Assembly (NCBI RefSeq): GCF_900142705.1
Contig: NZ_FRBV01000008.1
Span: 49,394 to 113,393 of the forward strand
DNA length: 64,000 nucleotides
Direction: 5' to 3'
Origin: Nitrosospira sp. Nsp11
GTDB lineage: Bacteria; Pseudomonadota; Gammaproteobacteria; Burkholderiales; Nitrosomonadaceae
Shown here: positions 1-9,446 of the stretch, in pieces
How the letters are laid out: each line of letters opens with the position of its first letter
Numbering within the stretch: the first letter of the stretch is position 1
Program-made: the position numbers and the translations under genes
Notes under the pieces: generated by a model
The model's input: only the letters and a program-made list of their open reading frames with translations
Database searches by the model: none
Told to the model about the DNA's origin: nothing

Positions 1-2
1 GC

Positions 3-632
3 CGGTGGAAAAGCCGCTCGGGCGAGTACCGGGTCGCGATCTATCCGGCTGAAGATCTTAACGACAACGATGCATTGCGGCGTTTTGTGCGCGCTGTGCA
101 ACAGGTCGCACCGAACGCCACCGGGGCGCCTATGGTGAGCCTCGAGGCAGGTGAGGCGGTGGTGCAGGCATTTATCCAGGCATTCCTGCTGGCGCTGGCG
201 GGGATTGTCGCCGCGCTGCTGATAATATTGCGCAGCGTGAAATATACGCTGTTGGTCCTGACCCCGCTTTTGCTGTCCAGTTTGTTTACTGCCGCGTTCA
301 CCGTCGTGTTGGATGTACCGTTCAACTTTGCCAATATCATTGCTTTGCCGCTATTGCTTGGTCTCGGTATCGACAGCAGCCTGCACATGGTGCACCGAAG
401 CCTGAATAACGAGATGGTGAGCGAGGTTTTGATCCACACCAGCACCGCGAGGGCCATTTTCTATAGTGCTCTGACTGCACTGGTCGATTTCGCAAGTCTC
501 ATGTTTTCATCGCACGAAGGTACCGCCAGCATGGGAATAATGCTTACCGTCGGACTGACTTTTACGCTCCTCTGCACGCTGGTAATACTGCCGATCTTAT
601 TGAAGGCACCCGCCCAAAGCATTAAGGTATGA
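3..632 (+). CDS. hpnN: HpnN-like hopanoid RND transporter, C-terminal part
   Basis: The reading frame is already open at base 3, so the gene begins before the window; only about the last 209 residues are seen. It has the final periplasmic stretch (PAEDLNDNDALRRFV) and then the last membrane bundle typical of RND exporters, including the GLGIDSSLHMVHRS segment. HpnN proteins move hopanoids from the inner to the outer membrane in hopanoid-making bacteria. The identification rests on this sequence pattern and on the downstream mlaA-like, shc and hpnG genes. It lies 223 bases before the next gene, probably the same functional cluster. Confidence 0.8.
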   Translation, partial: RWKSRSGEYRVAIYPAEDLNDNDALRRFVRAVQQVAPNATGAPMVSLEAGEAVVQAFIQAFLLALAGIVAALLIILRSVKYTLLVLTPLLLSSLFTAAFTVVLDVPFNFANIIALPLLLGLGIDSSLHMVHRSLNNEMVSEVLIHTSTARAIFYSALTALVDFASLMFSSHEGTASMGIMLTVGLTFTLLCTLVILPILLKAPAQSIKV

Positions 633-855
633 TCACGCCTTAAGCCGCTGGTGAATATAAGTCCTGGAACGGGGATGAGGGGTCGGGAAGCCAAGTCACC
701 GCCGCTGTCCCGGCAGGCTTATTCTCCCTTTGTTTACGTAAGCGAACTTATACGCTAAATTGTCATTTATTGTTTATACTCCCCACTTGGAGCGCCGCCG
801 CGTTATTAAAGTAGCAATGCCTGGAGATTAGCATTCATGCCTATCTTAACTGATC

Positions 856-1644
856 ATGATACATAACCACCGGACAACCGTTTTGCTGGCAATATGTGCC
901 GTATTGTTCGCGGGATGCGCTACCGTACGAACGAGCGACTCCGGCATGGATCCGATTGATCCTAATGAAGAGACCAATCGAAAATTTTATAACTTTACGG
1001 ATACGATCGACCGAAACCTGCTGGCTCCGGTTGCTGATGTTTATATAAAATACGTACCTGACCCCATGGTGCGTTCGATTGGAAACTTCTATGACAATCT
1101 CGCGTATCCGAACGTTATCCTGAACGATTTTTTGCAGGGCAAAGTCCGTCAGGGCTTCCAGGATAGTCTTCGTTTTGTCGTCAATTCAACGGTTGGCTTG
1201 GGCGGCTTCTTCGACATGGCGGCGCCCATGGGCTTGCCGCAACATGATGAAGACTTTGGGCAAACACTGGGTGTATGGGGTTTCAATACAGGATCATATC
1301 TTTTTGTTCCTCTGCTCGGCCCCAGCACCTATCGAGATGCGCCGGGAATACCCGTAAGCGTTTTCAGCAACCTTTTATTTTATGCCGGCACCTTCGCGAG
1401 TAGCGCTATTGTAGGCCCCGTCACGGTTTTAAGCATTATTGACAGAAGAGCGAGGCTCTCTGGCCCTATGCGGGTCCGTGACCAGGCGGCGCTGGACCCC
1501 TATCTATTTGTACGAGAGGGATTTTTGCAGCAGCGCAAGCATTTAATTTATGACGGAGATCCGCCACCCGAGAGCTACGAAGACCCGATGGACGAAGAAA
1601 TCGGACAGAACGACTCCAATGCGGCGTCATCGCTACGGCACTGA
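856..1644 (+). CDS. mlaA: MlaA/VacJ family outer-membrane lipoprotein
   Basis: 262 residues, near the usual MlaA length. The N-terminus is a lipoprotein signal peptide with a lipobox LFAGC (Cys at about residue 21). The body carries the MlaA-type segments DPNEETNRKFYNF, the LNDFLQGK region and GFFDMAAPMGLPQHDEDFGQTLG. MlaA works in the outer membrane to withdraw misplaced phospholipids and pass them to the Mla pathway. This copy sits between hpnN and shc rather than in an mlaFEDCB operon, so a role tied to hopanoid or lipid placement in the outer membrane is plausible but inferred. Confidence 0.85.
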   Translation: MIHNHRTTVLLAICAVLFAGCATVRTSDSGMDPIDPNEETNRKFYNFTDTIDRNLLAPVADVYIKYVPDPMVRSIGNFYDNLAYPNVILNDFLQGKVRQGFQDSLRFVVNSTVGLGGFFDMAAPMGLPQHDEDFGQTLGVWGFNTGSYLFVPLLGPSTYRDAPGIPVSVFSNLLFYAGTFASSAIVGPVTVLSIIDRRARLSGPMRVRDQAALDPYLFVREGFLQQRKHLIYDGDPPPESYEDPMDEEIGQNDSNAASSLRH

Positions 1645-1868
1645 AACCTAAGGTAGATACTCGCAATATGCTGGGTTGGCTTGAGGATCGGCCAATATCG
1701 ATCTCATCGTAAGGCATTCCTTTCTCGAAGCGCCAAAAAGCGCACAGTAGCATAGCGCATAGCAAGTCCATGCAAAAACACAATTTTGTGAATTCTTCAG
1801 TTATTTTTCTTATCATATGGATGGATTTCATCCTGAATTCCGCAAAAACGCAACTTGGGTAAAAATTA

Positions 1869-3815
1869 ATGAATAGATTCGGAGGTACCGCCACATTGTC
1901 TTCGTTAGATCAACAGGTTAACCCCACCAGTAAAACGACGCTGGAAGATGGATTAACCGCAGCGCGTGATGCTCTGCTGTCGCTACAGAAACAAGATGGT
2001 CATTGGTGTTTTCCGTTGGAGGCAGACTGCACAATTCCGGCAGAGTATGTATTAATGATGCACTTCATGGATGATATCGATGTAAGCCTGGAAGTCAGGC
2101 TCGCCCGATTTATCCGTGAAAAACAGGATCTCGAGCATGGTGGCTGGCCATTGTACTATGGGGGCCATTTCGACCTTAGCTGTACAATTAAAGCATATTA
2201 TGCTTTAAAGATCGTAGGTGATTCGCCCGACGCGCCGCACATGATGCGCGCCCGCGCCGCTATTTTAAAACATGGAGGAGCCGCACGAGCTAATGTGTTC
2301 ACCCGCATACTGCTTGCCATGTACGGTCAGCTTCCTTGGCGCGGCGTTCCATTCGTGCCGGTAGAGATCATTTTGTTGCCTCGCTGGTTCCCTTTCCACT
2401 TGAGCAAAATCGCCTATTGGTCTCGTACCGTTACAATACCGCTGTCCATTTTATGCAGTTTGAAGGCGCGTGCGGCGAATCCGCGCGAAATTCATATCCG
2501 TGAATTGTTTACGGTGCCTCCGGAGGAAGAGCGTGACTACTTTCCGGTTCGCACTCGCCTCAACCGCCTGTTTTTAATAATTGAGCGTACCGCTTCGCTA
2601 TTCGAGCCATTCATTCCACAGGCTCTGCGCCGTATTGCAATACGGCGGGCTGAACATTGGATTGTGGAGCGGCTAAACGGGGAGTGTGGTCTGGGAGGAA
2701 TTTTTCCCGCCATAGTGAATGCGGGCGAGGCCCTGGCATTGCTGGGCTATGCCTACGATCACCCTTATCGAAACCAATGCCGCCAGGCGCTACAAGGTTT
2801 GCTGGTGGAGGAAGGCCAACGCGCCTGGTGCCAACCGTGTACGTCGCCCGTGTGGGATACCGTCCTTACCTGCCTCGCCATGCAGGAAAGCGCTGATACG
2901 GATCAAAAGCCCGTCCGTGAAGCGCTCGACTGGCTCATTCCCCACCAGATACTCGATGCGCCCGCGGATTGGCAGGAAGACCACCCCGGCTTGCCAGGTG
3001 GTGGCTGGGCCTTCCAGTACGCCAACCCTCATTATCCGGATCTGGACGACACCGCAGCTGTGGCTTGGGCACTATATCAGGCGGATCCTCAAGCCTATCA
3101 TGGGAGCATAGTACGGGCGGCAGATTGGCTTGCAGGAATGCAGTCGCGCGACGGCGGCTTTGCGGCCTTCGACGCCGACAATACTTATTATTATCTTAAC
3201 GAAATACCATTTGCTGACCATGGGGCCTTGCTTGATCCGCCGACCAGCGATGTCACCGCCCGTTGCACCGGTTTTCTCTCATTGTATGGTGAACCCAGAC
3301 ATAAGATTGTTGTGGAACGAGGCCTCGCCTATCTATTTCGCGAGCAGGAACCCAGCGGAGCCTGGTTTGGACGCTGGGGAAGCAATTATATCTACGGCAC
3401 CTGGTCAGTAATGGAGGCCTTCCGCCTGGCCCGCGTTGATACCGGCCATCTCGCAATCCGCCGTGCGGTGCAATGGCTGAAGTCGGTGCAGCGCGATGAT
3501 GGCGGCTGGGGCGAAAGTAACGATACCTACTTCGAACCGGAGAACGCCGGACAGTTCGAGAGAAGCACGTCTTTTCAGACGGCCTGGGCGCTGTTAGCCC
3601 TGATGGCGGCAGGTGACGGGCACAGCAATGAAGTGCGCCGGGGCATCGAATACCTGTTGCGTGAACAGGGCGCCAATGGATTATGGAATGACCCGTGGTT
3701 TACGGCACCCGGTTTTCCGCGGGTTTTTTACCTGAGATATTATGGCTATACCAAGTATTTCCCACTGTGGGCACTGGCCAGGTTTCATGCTTTGACGCGG
3801 AAGATTTCTGCGTGA
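1869..3815 (+). CDS. shc: Squalene-hopene cyclase
   Basis: 648 residues, the normal size for the family. It cyclises squalene to hopene/hopanol at the inner membrane. The catalytic acid motif DLDDTA (DXDDTA class) is at residues 391-396. Repeated QW-type motifs are visible, such as QSRDGGFAAF, QEPSGAWFGRWG and QRDDGGWGES, and the C-terminus has the usual GFPRVFYLRYYGY segment. The ATG at 1869 follows an upstream stretch with no coding signal. The stop overlaps the GTG start of hpnG (GTGA), showing translational coupling. Identification is secure. Confidence 0.95.
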   Translation: MNRFGGTATLSSLDQQVNPTSKTTLEDGLTAARDALLSLQKQDGHWCFPLEADCTIPAEYVLMMHFMDDIDVSLEVRLARFIREKQDLEHGGWPLYYGGHFDLSCTIKAYYALKIVGDSPDAPHMMRARAAILKHGGAARANVFTRILLAMYGQLPWRGVPFVPVEIILLPRWFPFHLSKIAYWSRTVTIPLSILCSLKARAANPREIHIRELFTVPPEEERDYFPVRTRLNRLFLIIERTASLFEPFIPQALRRIAIRRAEHWIVERLNGECGLGGIFPAIVNAGEALALLGYAYDHPYRNQCRQALQGLLVEEGQRAWCQPCTSPVWDTVLTCLAMQESADTDQKPVREALDWLIPHQILDAPADWQEDHPGLPGGGWAFQYANPHYPDLDDTAAVAWALYQADPQAYHGSIVRAADWLAGMQSRDGGFAAFDADNTYYYLNEIPFADHGALLDPPTSDVTARCTGFLSLYGEPRHKIVVERGLAYLFREQEPSGAWFGRWGSNYIYGTWSVMEAFRLARVDTGHLAIRRAVQWLKSVQRDDGGWGESNDTYFEPENAGQFERSTSFQTAWALLALMAAGDGHSNEVRRGIEYLLREQGANGLWNDPWFTAPGFPRVFYLRYYGYTKYFPLWALARFHALTRKISA

Positions 3816-4555
3816 GGGAGATTGGCATCATCACGGCGATGCGGATAGAAGCTCGATGTATTACCTCGCTCCGTCTGCCCTTCAATCAAAAAATCAGCTT
3901 GGGGGAAAACGCTGCAATCTGGCTCTGCGGAATGGGTGAAGAGGCCGCTCGCGGCGCCGCAGAAGGGTTGAGAATGGGTGGCGCGAGTGCCTTGATGAGT
4001 TTTGGGTTTGCAGGCGCATTGGATTCAAATTTGCGTCCGGGGCATTTGATATTGCCTGAGTCAGTCCATGCCGATCGTTCATTGCAAGTCGACCTGAGCT
4101 GGCGTGACAGTTTGCGGCAATGTCTGCCTGGCCACTTGAACGTTACCGGCGGCGTATTGGCTGCGAGCAGCAAGATGCTGACCTCGGCTATCGCCAAGCG
4201 TGAGCTGGCGCAGGCAACCGGGGCTTGCGCAGTGGACATGGAAAGCGGTGCGGTGGCAGAAGCTGCCGTCCGCGCGGGCTTGCCGTTTCTGGCCATACGG
4301 GCGATCTCAGACCCGGTTGACTTTTCGCCGCCTCCAGTTCTGCTCGATGCAGTGCGCCCGGACGGAAGCGCGGACCTCGCTCGCCTCCTGCCTCTGCTGG
4401 TACGGGGATCTTTAGCAGTTAGTACGCTACTTCGTCTCGCGATGGGTTCGCGTGCCGCGTGTGCCGCTCTGTCTGCTGTGGTGCGTTATGCCGGCGCGGA
4501 AATTGGCATGAAGACACGTAATGCCGCATCACCCCGCGGATATGTGTCAGACTAG
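3812..4555 (+). CDS. hpnG: Hopanoid-associated phosphorylase HpnG
   Basis: 247 residues when started at the GTG at 3812, which overlaps the shc stop as GTGA; the family-like N-terminus REIGIITAMRIEARC begins there, and an upstream in-frame ATG at 3695 would lie inside shc. It resembles nucleoside phosphorylases: SFGFAGALD, and ACAVDMESGAVAEAA near the middle with the Glu of the MESG motif. In known pathways HpnG removes adenine from adenosylhopane to give ribosylhopane. The overlap with shc fits a hopanoid operon. The partner radical SAM enzyme HpnH is not in the window. Confidence 0.88.
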   Translation: MREIGIITAMRIEARCITSLRLPFNQKISLGENAAIWLCGMGEEAARGAAEGLRMGGASALMSFGFAGALDSNLRPGHLILPESVHADRSLQVDLSWRDSLRQCLPGHLNVTGGVLAASSKMLTSAIAKRELAQATGACAVDMESGAVAEAAVRAGLPFLAIRAISDPVDFSPPPVLLDAVRPDGSADLARLLPLLVRGSLAVSTLLRLAMGSRAACAALSAVVRYAGAEIGMKTRNAASPRGYVSD

Positions 4556-4681
4556 CGAACTGGTTAAGTATGATTTCGAGATTGGTGCGCAAAGGCGGTT
4601 GTATTCCCCGTCTTATTTCCCGTAGACTCGACGGCGCTTACCAGCCCGGTATTCGAAAATGAAATAAAGTCATTACATTAC

Positions 4682-4732
4682 TTGAGAGTTAACCCTGTTA
4701 AAGAGTAAAATGTCGCCCTTTCCTATTGGGCG
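4682..4732 (+). promoter_or_regulatory. Putative rpsO promoter and leader hairpin
   Basis: TTGAGA (4682-4687) and TAAAAT (4706-4711) are spaced 18 bases apart and resemble a sigma-70 promoter. Just downstream, CGCCC (4714-4718) and GGGCG (4728-4732) form a short stem directly before the GGAG ribosome site at 4737-4740. A leader structure next to the ribosome site would fit S15 autoregulation, but that is inference. Confidence 0.35.
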
Positions 4733-4746
4733 TAATGGAGAGCAGT

Positions 4747-5016
4747 ATGGCAGTTAAAACCGAACAAAAAGCGCAGGTGGTGCGCGACTATCAACGAGCA
4801 GACGGAGATACTGGTTCCCCCGAAGTGCAAGTGGCTTTATTGACCGCTCGCATCAACGATTTGGCCGGTCATTTCAAAGCGCACGTCAAGGACCATCACT
4901 CACGCCGCGGCTTGCTGCGTATGGTAAGCCGTCGCCGCAAGCTGCTGGATTACCTGAAGCGTAGCAGCGATGATAGTTATCGTGCGCTGATCGAGCGCCT
5001 TGGCTTGCGTAAATAG
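4747..5016 (+). CDS. rpsO: 30S ribosomal protein S15
   Basis: 89 residues from the ATG at 4747, exactly the usual S15 length; an earlier in-frame ATG-like start would add a non-conserved tail. The ribosome site GGAG lies six bases upstream. The conserved core [14 protein letters not shown], the HSRRGLL segment and RRRKLLDYL are all present. S15 binds 16S rRNA early in 30S assembly. It precedes pnp by 120 bases, the usual rpsO-pnp pairing. Confidence 0.97.
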   Translation: MAVKTEQKAQVVRDYQRADGDTGSPEVQVALLTARINDLAGHFKAHVKDHHSRRGLLRMVSRRRKLLDYLKRSSDDSYRALIERLGLRK

Positions 5017-5136
5017 ATATCGAGCAGCGTGAGATAGCAGCGGCATGAATGAAATCGCTATTTCCAATAAGCCTGGCCGGAGCTATAGCTATTGATCTGA
5101 CGTGACCGGCATGATTTTATCGAAAAGGGCAGTTAA

Positions 5137-7242
5137 TTGAAAATCAAGAAAAGCATTACCTACGGGTCTCATCAACTAACACTCGAAACCGGGGAAATAG
5201 CAAGGCAGGCGCACGGCGCAGTGATGGTCACTATGGACGACACCGTGGTCCTTGTTACCGTGGTGGGTGCAAAAAATGCTAAACAGGGACAAGACTTTTT
5301 CCCCTTGACCGTGGATTATCAGGAAAGGACCTACGCCGCCGGTAGAATACCGGGTAGTTTTTTTAAGCGCGAAGGCCGTCCATCGGAGAAGGAAATTCTC
5401 ACCTCCCGCCTTATTGACCGCCCTATCCGCCCGTTATTCCCGGAAAGTTTTTATAATGAAGTTCAGATTGTGGCCACGGTTCTGTCCTCCGATAACGAGG
5501 TGGATGCGGATATACCTGCCCTTCTGGGCGCCTCCGCTGCGCTGGTTCTTTCCGGCATACCGTTCGATGGCCCGATCGGCGCGGCTCGTGTCGGTTACAT
5601 CAATGGCGAATATATATTAAACCCGAGTACTACCGAGCTGAAGCAGACTCAACTGAATCTGGTGGTGGCGGGTACTCAGCGAGCTGTGCTGATGGTTGAG
5701 TCCGAAGCACTGGAGCTATCCGAAGAAATCATGTTGGGCGCTGTCGTCTACGGCCACCAGCAAATGCAAGTGGTGATCGACGCGATCAGCGAATTGGCGG
5801 ACGAAGCAGGGGTTACCGCATGGGACTGGGCCCCGGTGTCGAAGGATGCCGCGCTTGCTGAGAAAATCGCCCATTTGGCCGAAAATGACTTGCGAGCCGC
5901 ATTCCGGCTAAAGCAGAAGCAGGCGCGATCGGAAACCATAGACGATATCTGGAAAAGAGTATTTACCGAAGTGGGTGTCAATTCTGAGGAAGGGCCGGAC
6001 GCGCAATCCGTAAAGGAGGCCTGCTTTGCCCTGGAATCAAAAATTGTGCGAACACAGATATTGGATGGCGAGCCTCGTATAGATGGGCGTGATACGCGAA
6101 CCGTCCGGCCGATTACGATCCGTAACGGCTTGTTACCGCGTGCTCACGGCTCTGCGTTGTTTACCCGAGGGGAAACTCAGGCGCTGGTAGTGGCAACGTT
6201 GGGCACCGGACGGGATGAGCAGAAAATCGATGCACTGCAAGGCGATTACTCCGAACGCTTTATGCTCCACTACAATATGCCGCCTTATGCTACGGGCGAG
6301 ACCGGCCGTGTAGGGACGCCCAAACGCCGTGAAATCGGCCATGGACGTCTTGCCAAGCGGGCTTTGATTGCTGTGTTGCCCACTCCCGAAGAGTTTGGTT
6401 ATTCTCTCAGAGTGGTATCGGAGATTACCGAATCGAACGGATCCAGTTCCATGGCGTCGGTTTGCGGTGGTTGTCTTGCGTTAATGGACGCCGGTGTACC
6501 ACTGAAAGCCCATGTGGCAGGTATTGCCATGGGATTAATCAAGGACGGCAACAGATTTGCAGTGTTGACCGATATCCTGGGGGATGAAGATCATCTGGGC
6601 GATATGGATTTCAAAGTGGCCGGTACCGAAGCAGGCATCACTGCGCTACAAATGGATATCAAGATTCAGGGCATCACTAAAGAAATCCTGCATGCGGCAC
6701 TGATACAGGCAAAGGAAGGCCGCCTGCATATTCTTGGAATTATGAAACAGGCTTTGCCCACCACGCGCGAGGATATTTCGGAACATGCGCCGCGTATTAT
6801 CAAAATAAAAATCAATCCCGAGAAAATCCGTGACGTAATTGGTAAGGGCGGGGCGGTGATTCGTGCGTTGACGGAAGAAACCGGGACCACAATCGATATC
6901 GCTGACGACGGCACAGTGATGATAGCGTGTATCAGTGCTGAAGGTGGCGAGTTGGCAAGGAAGCGTATCGAGGATATAACGGCCGAGGTTGAGGTTGGAA
7001 GAATTTACGACGGAACCGTTTTAAAACTTCTGGACTTCGGCGCAATAGTTAGCGTCCTCCCGGGCAAGGATGGGTTGTTGCATATCTCGCAAATTGCCAA
7101 CGAGCGCGTCAATAATGTAACTGACCATCTCAAGGAAGGTCAGGTGGTGCGTGTTAAAGTTCTGGAAGCCGATGACAAAGGCCGTTTACGCCTGAGCATG
7201 AAAGCTGTTTCTGCCGAGGTCACTGACAACACGGCAATCTAG
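5137..7242 (+). CDS. pnp: Polynucleotide phosphorylase
   Basis: 701 residues, full length. It degrades RNA 3'-to-5' by phosphorolysis and is a core exoribonuclease of the degradosome. Two RNase PH-like domains (about residues 10-145 and 310-470) flank a helical region. They are followed by a KH domain ([18 protein letters not shown]) and an S1 domain ([24 protein letters not shown]). The start is a TTG at 5137, directly after an in-frame TAA at 5134, so no earlier start in frame is possible. An A/G-rich stretch (AAAAGGG) lies upstream. Confidence 0.97.
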   Translation: MKIKKSITYGSHQLTLETGEIARQAHGAVMVTMDDTVVLVTVVGAKNAKQGQDFFPLTVDYQERTYAAGRIPGSFFKREGRPSEKEILTSRLIDRPIRPLFPESFYNEVQIVATVLSSDNEVDADIPALLGASAALVLSGIPFDGPIGAARVGYINGEYILNPSTTELKQTQLNLVVAGTQRAVLMVESEALELSEEIMLGAVVYGHQQMQVVIDAISELADEAGVTAWDWAPVSKDAALAEKIAHLAENDLRAAFRLKQKQARSETIDDIWKRVFTEVGVNSEEGPDAQSVKEACFALESKIVRTQILDGEPRIDGRDTRTVRPITIRNGLLPRAHGSALFTRGETQALVVATLGTGRDEQKIDALQGDYSERFMLHYNMPPYATGETGRVGTPKRREIGHGRLAKRALIAVLPTPEEFGYSLRVVSEITESNGSSSMASVCGGCLALMDAGVPLKAHVAGIAMGLIKDGNRFAVLTDILGDEDHLGDMDFKVAGTEAGITALQMDIKIQGITKEILHAALIQAKEGRLHILGIMKQALPTTREDISEHAPRIIKIKINPEKIRDVIGKGGAVIRALTEETGTTIDIADDGTVMIACISAEGGELARKRIEDITAEVEVGRIYDGTVLKLLDFGAIVSVLPGKDGLLHISQIANERVNNVTDHLKEGQVVRVKVLEADDKGRLRLSMKAVSAEVTDNTAI

Positions 7243-7353
7243 GTATAGCTGAACAATCTCTTGCGAGAATTGTAGCTCCTCAAAAAGGAGTACCTATTAC
7301 ATGCTGCTCTCCATCGCTGAAGACAGATCCAACCTGTTTCCGCGGAAATAAAA

Positions 7354-7382
7354 AAAGCCCTAATCGCGAGATAGGGCTTTTT
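7354..7382. terminator. Bidirectional Rho-independent terminator between pnp and dksA
   Basis: A nine-base perfect stem (AAAGCCCTA, 7354-7362; TAGGGCTTT, 7372-7380) closes a nine-base loop. It is preceded by an A run and followed by T residues, so it can end pnp on the plus strand and dksA on the minus strand. The two genes converge here. Confidence 0.9.
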
Positions 7383-7452
7383 ATCTTATAGCAATAATAT
7401 TCGATTCAGCAACGTCTGCAGATGTATACCTGTAGAAGTCAGCCGAAAAATA

Positions 7453-7875
7453 CTATTTAGCGACCTGCTTTTCCCTTATTTCATCCAGGGTCTTGCAATC
7501 AATGCAGAGAGTGGCGGTGGGCCGGGCTTCAAGTCGCTTAAGACCGATTTCTACGCCACAGCTTTCACAATAACCGTAATCGCCAGTATCTATTTTTGCG
7601 ATAGTCTCGTCAATTTTCTTGATCAATTTGCGCTCACGGTCTCGGTTCCGTAACTCCAGCGCCATGTCCGATTCCTGGCTGGCGCGATCGTTAGGATCAG
7701 CGAAAATCGTGGCTTCGTCCTGCATGGTGTGAACCGTGCGATCAATATCTCGTCCCAACTCAAACTTGATGCCTTCCAGTATATTGCGGAAATGCATAAG
7801 CTGCTTGGAACTCATATAGGTTTCTCCCTTCTTCGGTTTATAGGGGCTAGCCTGTTTATGCAGTTCTTGCGGCAT
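7453..7875 (-). CDS. dksA: RNA polymerase-binding transcription factor DksA
   Basis: 140 residues, slightly shorter than the E. coli protein. DksA enters the secondary channel of RNA polymerase and acts with ppGpp in the stringent response. The coiled-coil region contains [26 protein letters not shown]; the acidic tip residues are present. The C4 zinc finger is complete (CESC then CIDC). The N-terminal extension before MSSKQLMHF resembles the E. coli one, supporting the ATG at 7875. It converges with pnp over a shared terminator. Confidence 0.95.
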   Translation of the reverse strand: MPQELHKQASPYKPKKGETYMSSKQLMHFRNILEGIKFELGRDIDRTVHTMQDEATIFADPNDRASQESDMALELRNRDRERKLIKKIDETIAKIDTGDYGYCESCGVEIGLKRLEARPTATLCIDCKTLDEIREKQVAK

Positions 7876-8406
7876 ATTAATATTCCTTTTCTATTTCTGG
7901 TGATCTGTGGTAACACTTACAGAAAAAAACATTATACAGCAAGTAGGTTGGCGGTTTGTCTGATGTGGTTCCCCGAGAAATTAACCCCGCTTTAGATGAC
8001 CTCCGGTCAATCAGTTGCATGAAGACTCCCAACATCGACAGCGGGAATTCTTGCAGAATTCCCATTGCTTGAATACCCCCAAAAGAAAATAAATAACCCG
8101 TTAAATTAACGGTCGAGGAACGTTTGATTTAAGCGCGGCGGGTCCTTGTTCTATTTCTTTGTGAAGCATTGCCATGATAGGGCAGGTGCGACAAATTGCC
8201 GCACCTGCCCTAATATTTGTGCTATGTTTCTTATGGTCGTTCTTGTCTCCAAACGATATCGCATTATTCAAGAATGGCGGAGGTTGTTTAATATCGGGTT
8301 TCTGCGCACGTCGAAGTCAATCGCAAAAAAAACTGGTCGATAAAAGTCGACACAACAACCGGTTTTTCGCTGAGTTTCGTAACATCCCTAACATATACAG
8401 GAGAAC
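7876..8406. other. 531-base intergenic region with strong palindromes
   Basis: No convincing gene is seen. The region must hold the dksA promoter (minus) and the promoter of the EF-hand precursor operon (plus). Two perfect palindromes are visible: GGGAATTC/GAATTCCC with a five-base spacer (8043-8063), and a 13-base stem 8178-8190/8200-8212 with a nine-base loop. A third structure lies at 8328-8367 and is listed separately. Confidence 0.6.
8328..8367 (+). promoter_or_regulatory. Terminator-like or attenuator hairpin in leader of the EF-hand precursor
   Basis: AAAAACTGG (8328-8336) pairs with CCGGTTTTT (8359-8367) apart from one wobble. An inner palindrome GTCGA/TCGAC (8336-8340 and 8347-8351) offers an alternative fold. 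The T run ends 39 bases before the ATG. It may be an upstream terminator or a switchable leader; the sequence does not decide. Confidence 0.4.
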
Positions 8407-8790
8407 ATGATGTCCAACAAAAAATCCCTTATTTCTATCGCAATAGGCTCCGCTTTTGTCGCTACTCTCGGTACGGTACCGGGTGTTTCTGCGGCCGATA
8501 ATCCATTTACCATGCAGTCCCTCGACAAAGGTTACATGGTGGCCGATTCCCATAACTATGGCGAAAAGAAAGGTGGAGAAGGTAAGTGCGGCGGTGAAGG
8601 CGCATGCGGCGAAGGCAGGTGCGGCGCGGCTATGGCAGATGCGAATCGTGACGGCAAGATCACCAAGGAAGAATGGACGAAGCATCACGACGCCATGTTT
8701 GAACATATGGATACCGACAAGGATGGCGTTATCACTAAAGATGAAAAGAAGGGCAAAATGAAAGACGGCAAGTGCGGTAGCAGTAAATAA
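8407..8790 (+). CDS. Secreted EF-hand protein with EGxCG motifs; putative MNIO-modified metallophore precursor 1
   Basis: 127 residues. A Sec signal peptide ends near VSA-A (residue 29-30). The mature start NPFTMQSLDKGYMVA is shared with the second precursor. A Gly/Glu/Lys-rich core holds Cys61, Cys67 and Cys72 in EGKCG, EGACG and EGRCG units, with a further Cys123 near the end. Two EF-hand loops follow (DANRDGKITKEE, 78-89; DTDKDGVITKDE, 102-113). EGKCG units are the modification site in HvfA-type RiPP precursors, where an MNIO enzyme rebuilds the Cys into a copper-binding group. The MNIO and its partner lie downstream. AGGAG precedes the ATG; the second ATG at 8410 is also possible. The fusion of core and EF-hands is the unusual feature. 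Confidence 0.8.
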   Translation: MMSNKKSLISIAIGSAFVATLGTVPGVSAADNPFTMQSLDKGYMVADSHNYGEKKGGEGKCGGEGACGEGRCGAAMADANRDGKITKEEWTKHHDAMFEHMDTDKDGVITKDEKKGKMKDGKCGSSK

Positions 8791-8912
8791 CTTAAGAGAC
8801 CATCTGAACAATTTCTAGCTATTGTCAAATCCCTGGTCGTCTTTGTTTTGTACGGCTTGGCCTCCGCTTTCCTGTGCCTCATCCAACGCAGGAAAGCGGG
8901 GTTCTACCAGCC

Positions 8913-8968
8913 GTCGGACTTGAAGAGAAGAATCGCAGCTTTTGCAGCTGATTTCCTTCAAGTCTGAC
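8913..8968 (+). promoter_or_regulatory. Long hairpin between the two precursor genes
   Basis: A 13-base arm (8913-8925) pairs with 8956-8968 with one wobble, and an inner CAGCT/AGCTG pair (8936-8940/8946-8950) extends the fold. No T run follows, so a transcript-stability or processing element is more likely than a simple terminator. It sits in the 255-base gap between the two precursors. Confidence 0.5.
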
Positions 8969-9045
8969 AGCTGCCTGGTTAAGGCAATCCCCAATTCATT
9001 CGAACTGTGACATAATATTCCATCCAAAAATTAGGAGAAAATACT

Positions 9046-9435
9046 GTGCGCAACAAGAAAACCATGATTTCGCTGACCGTTGGTTCTGCCCTTGCCGCTA
9101 CACTTGGCGCTGTACCGTTCGCCTCCGCGGCAGACAGCCCTTTTACCGCTCAATCCCTGGATAAGGGCTATGTGCTGGCGTATGCCGATAAGGTAGACCC
9201 TAGCAAATATGGCGCTGGAGCAAAATCCGGTGAAGGTCGATGCGGCATGTCGATGGTAGATGCCAATAAGGACGGCAAAGTCACCAAGCAAGAATTTCTC
9301 AAGCATCATGAAAACATATTCGACAGGATCGATGCCAACAAGGATGGGGCAGTGGATCAGCCTGAGGCCGATAGCTATGGGGGAAGCAAGCCAAGTGCGC
9401 CGAACACGGCCCCCCATGCTGGAATGAAGAAGTAA
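9046..9435 (+). CDS. Secreted EF-hand protein with a single EGRCG motif; putative precursor 2
   Basis: 129 residues from a GTG at 9046 with AGGAGA upstream. The signal peptide and mature N-terminus (ASAADSPFTAQSLDKGYVLA) match precursor 1, so the pair arose by duplication. Only one Cys is present (Cys66, in EGRCG). Two EF-hand loops follow (DANKDGKVTKQE, 72-83; DANKDGAVDQPE, 96-107) and a Pro/Ser-rich tail. It ends 11 bases before the MNIO gene, so it is the precursor most tightly tied to that enzyme. The role in metal binding or buffering is inferred from the family; what the EF-hands bind is unknown. Confidence 0.78.
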   Translation: MRNKKTMISLTVGSALAATLGAVPFASAADSPFTAQSLDKGYVLAYADKVDPSKYGAGAKSGEGRCGMSMVDANKDGKVTKQEFLKHHENIFDRIDANKDGAVDQPEADSYGGSKPSAPNTAPHAGMKK

Positions 9436-9446
9436 TTTTTCCCGTC

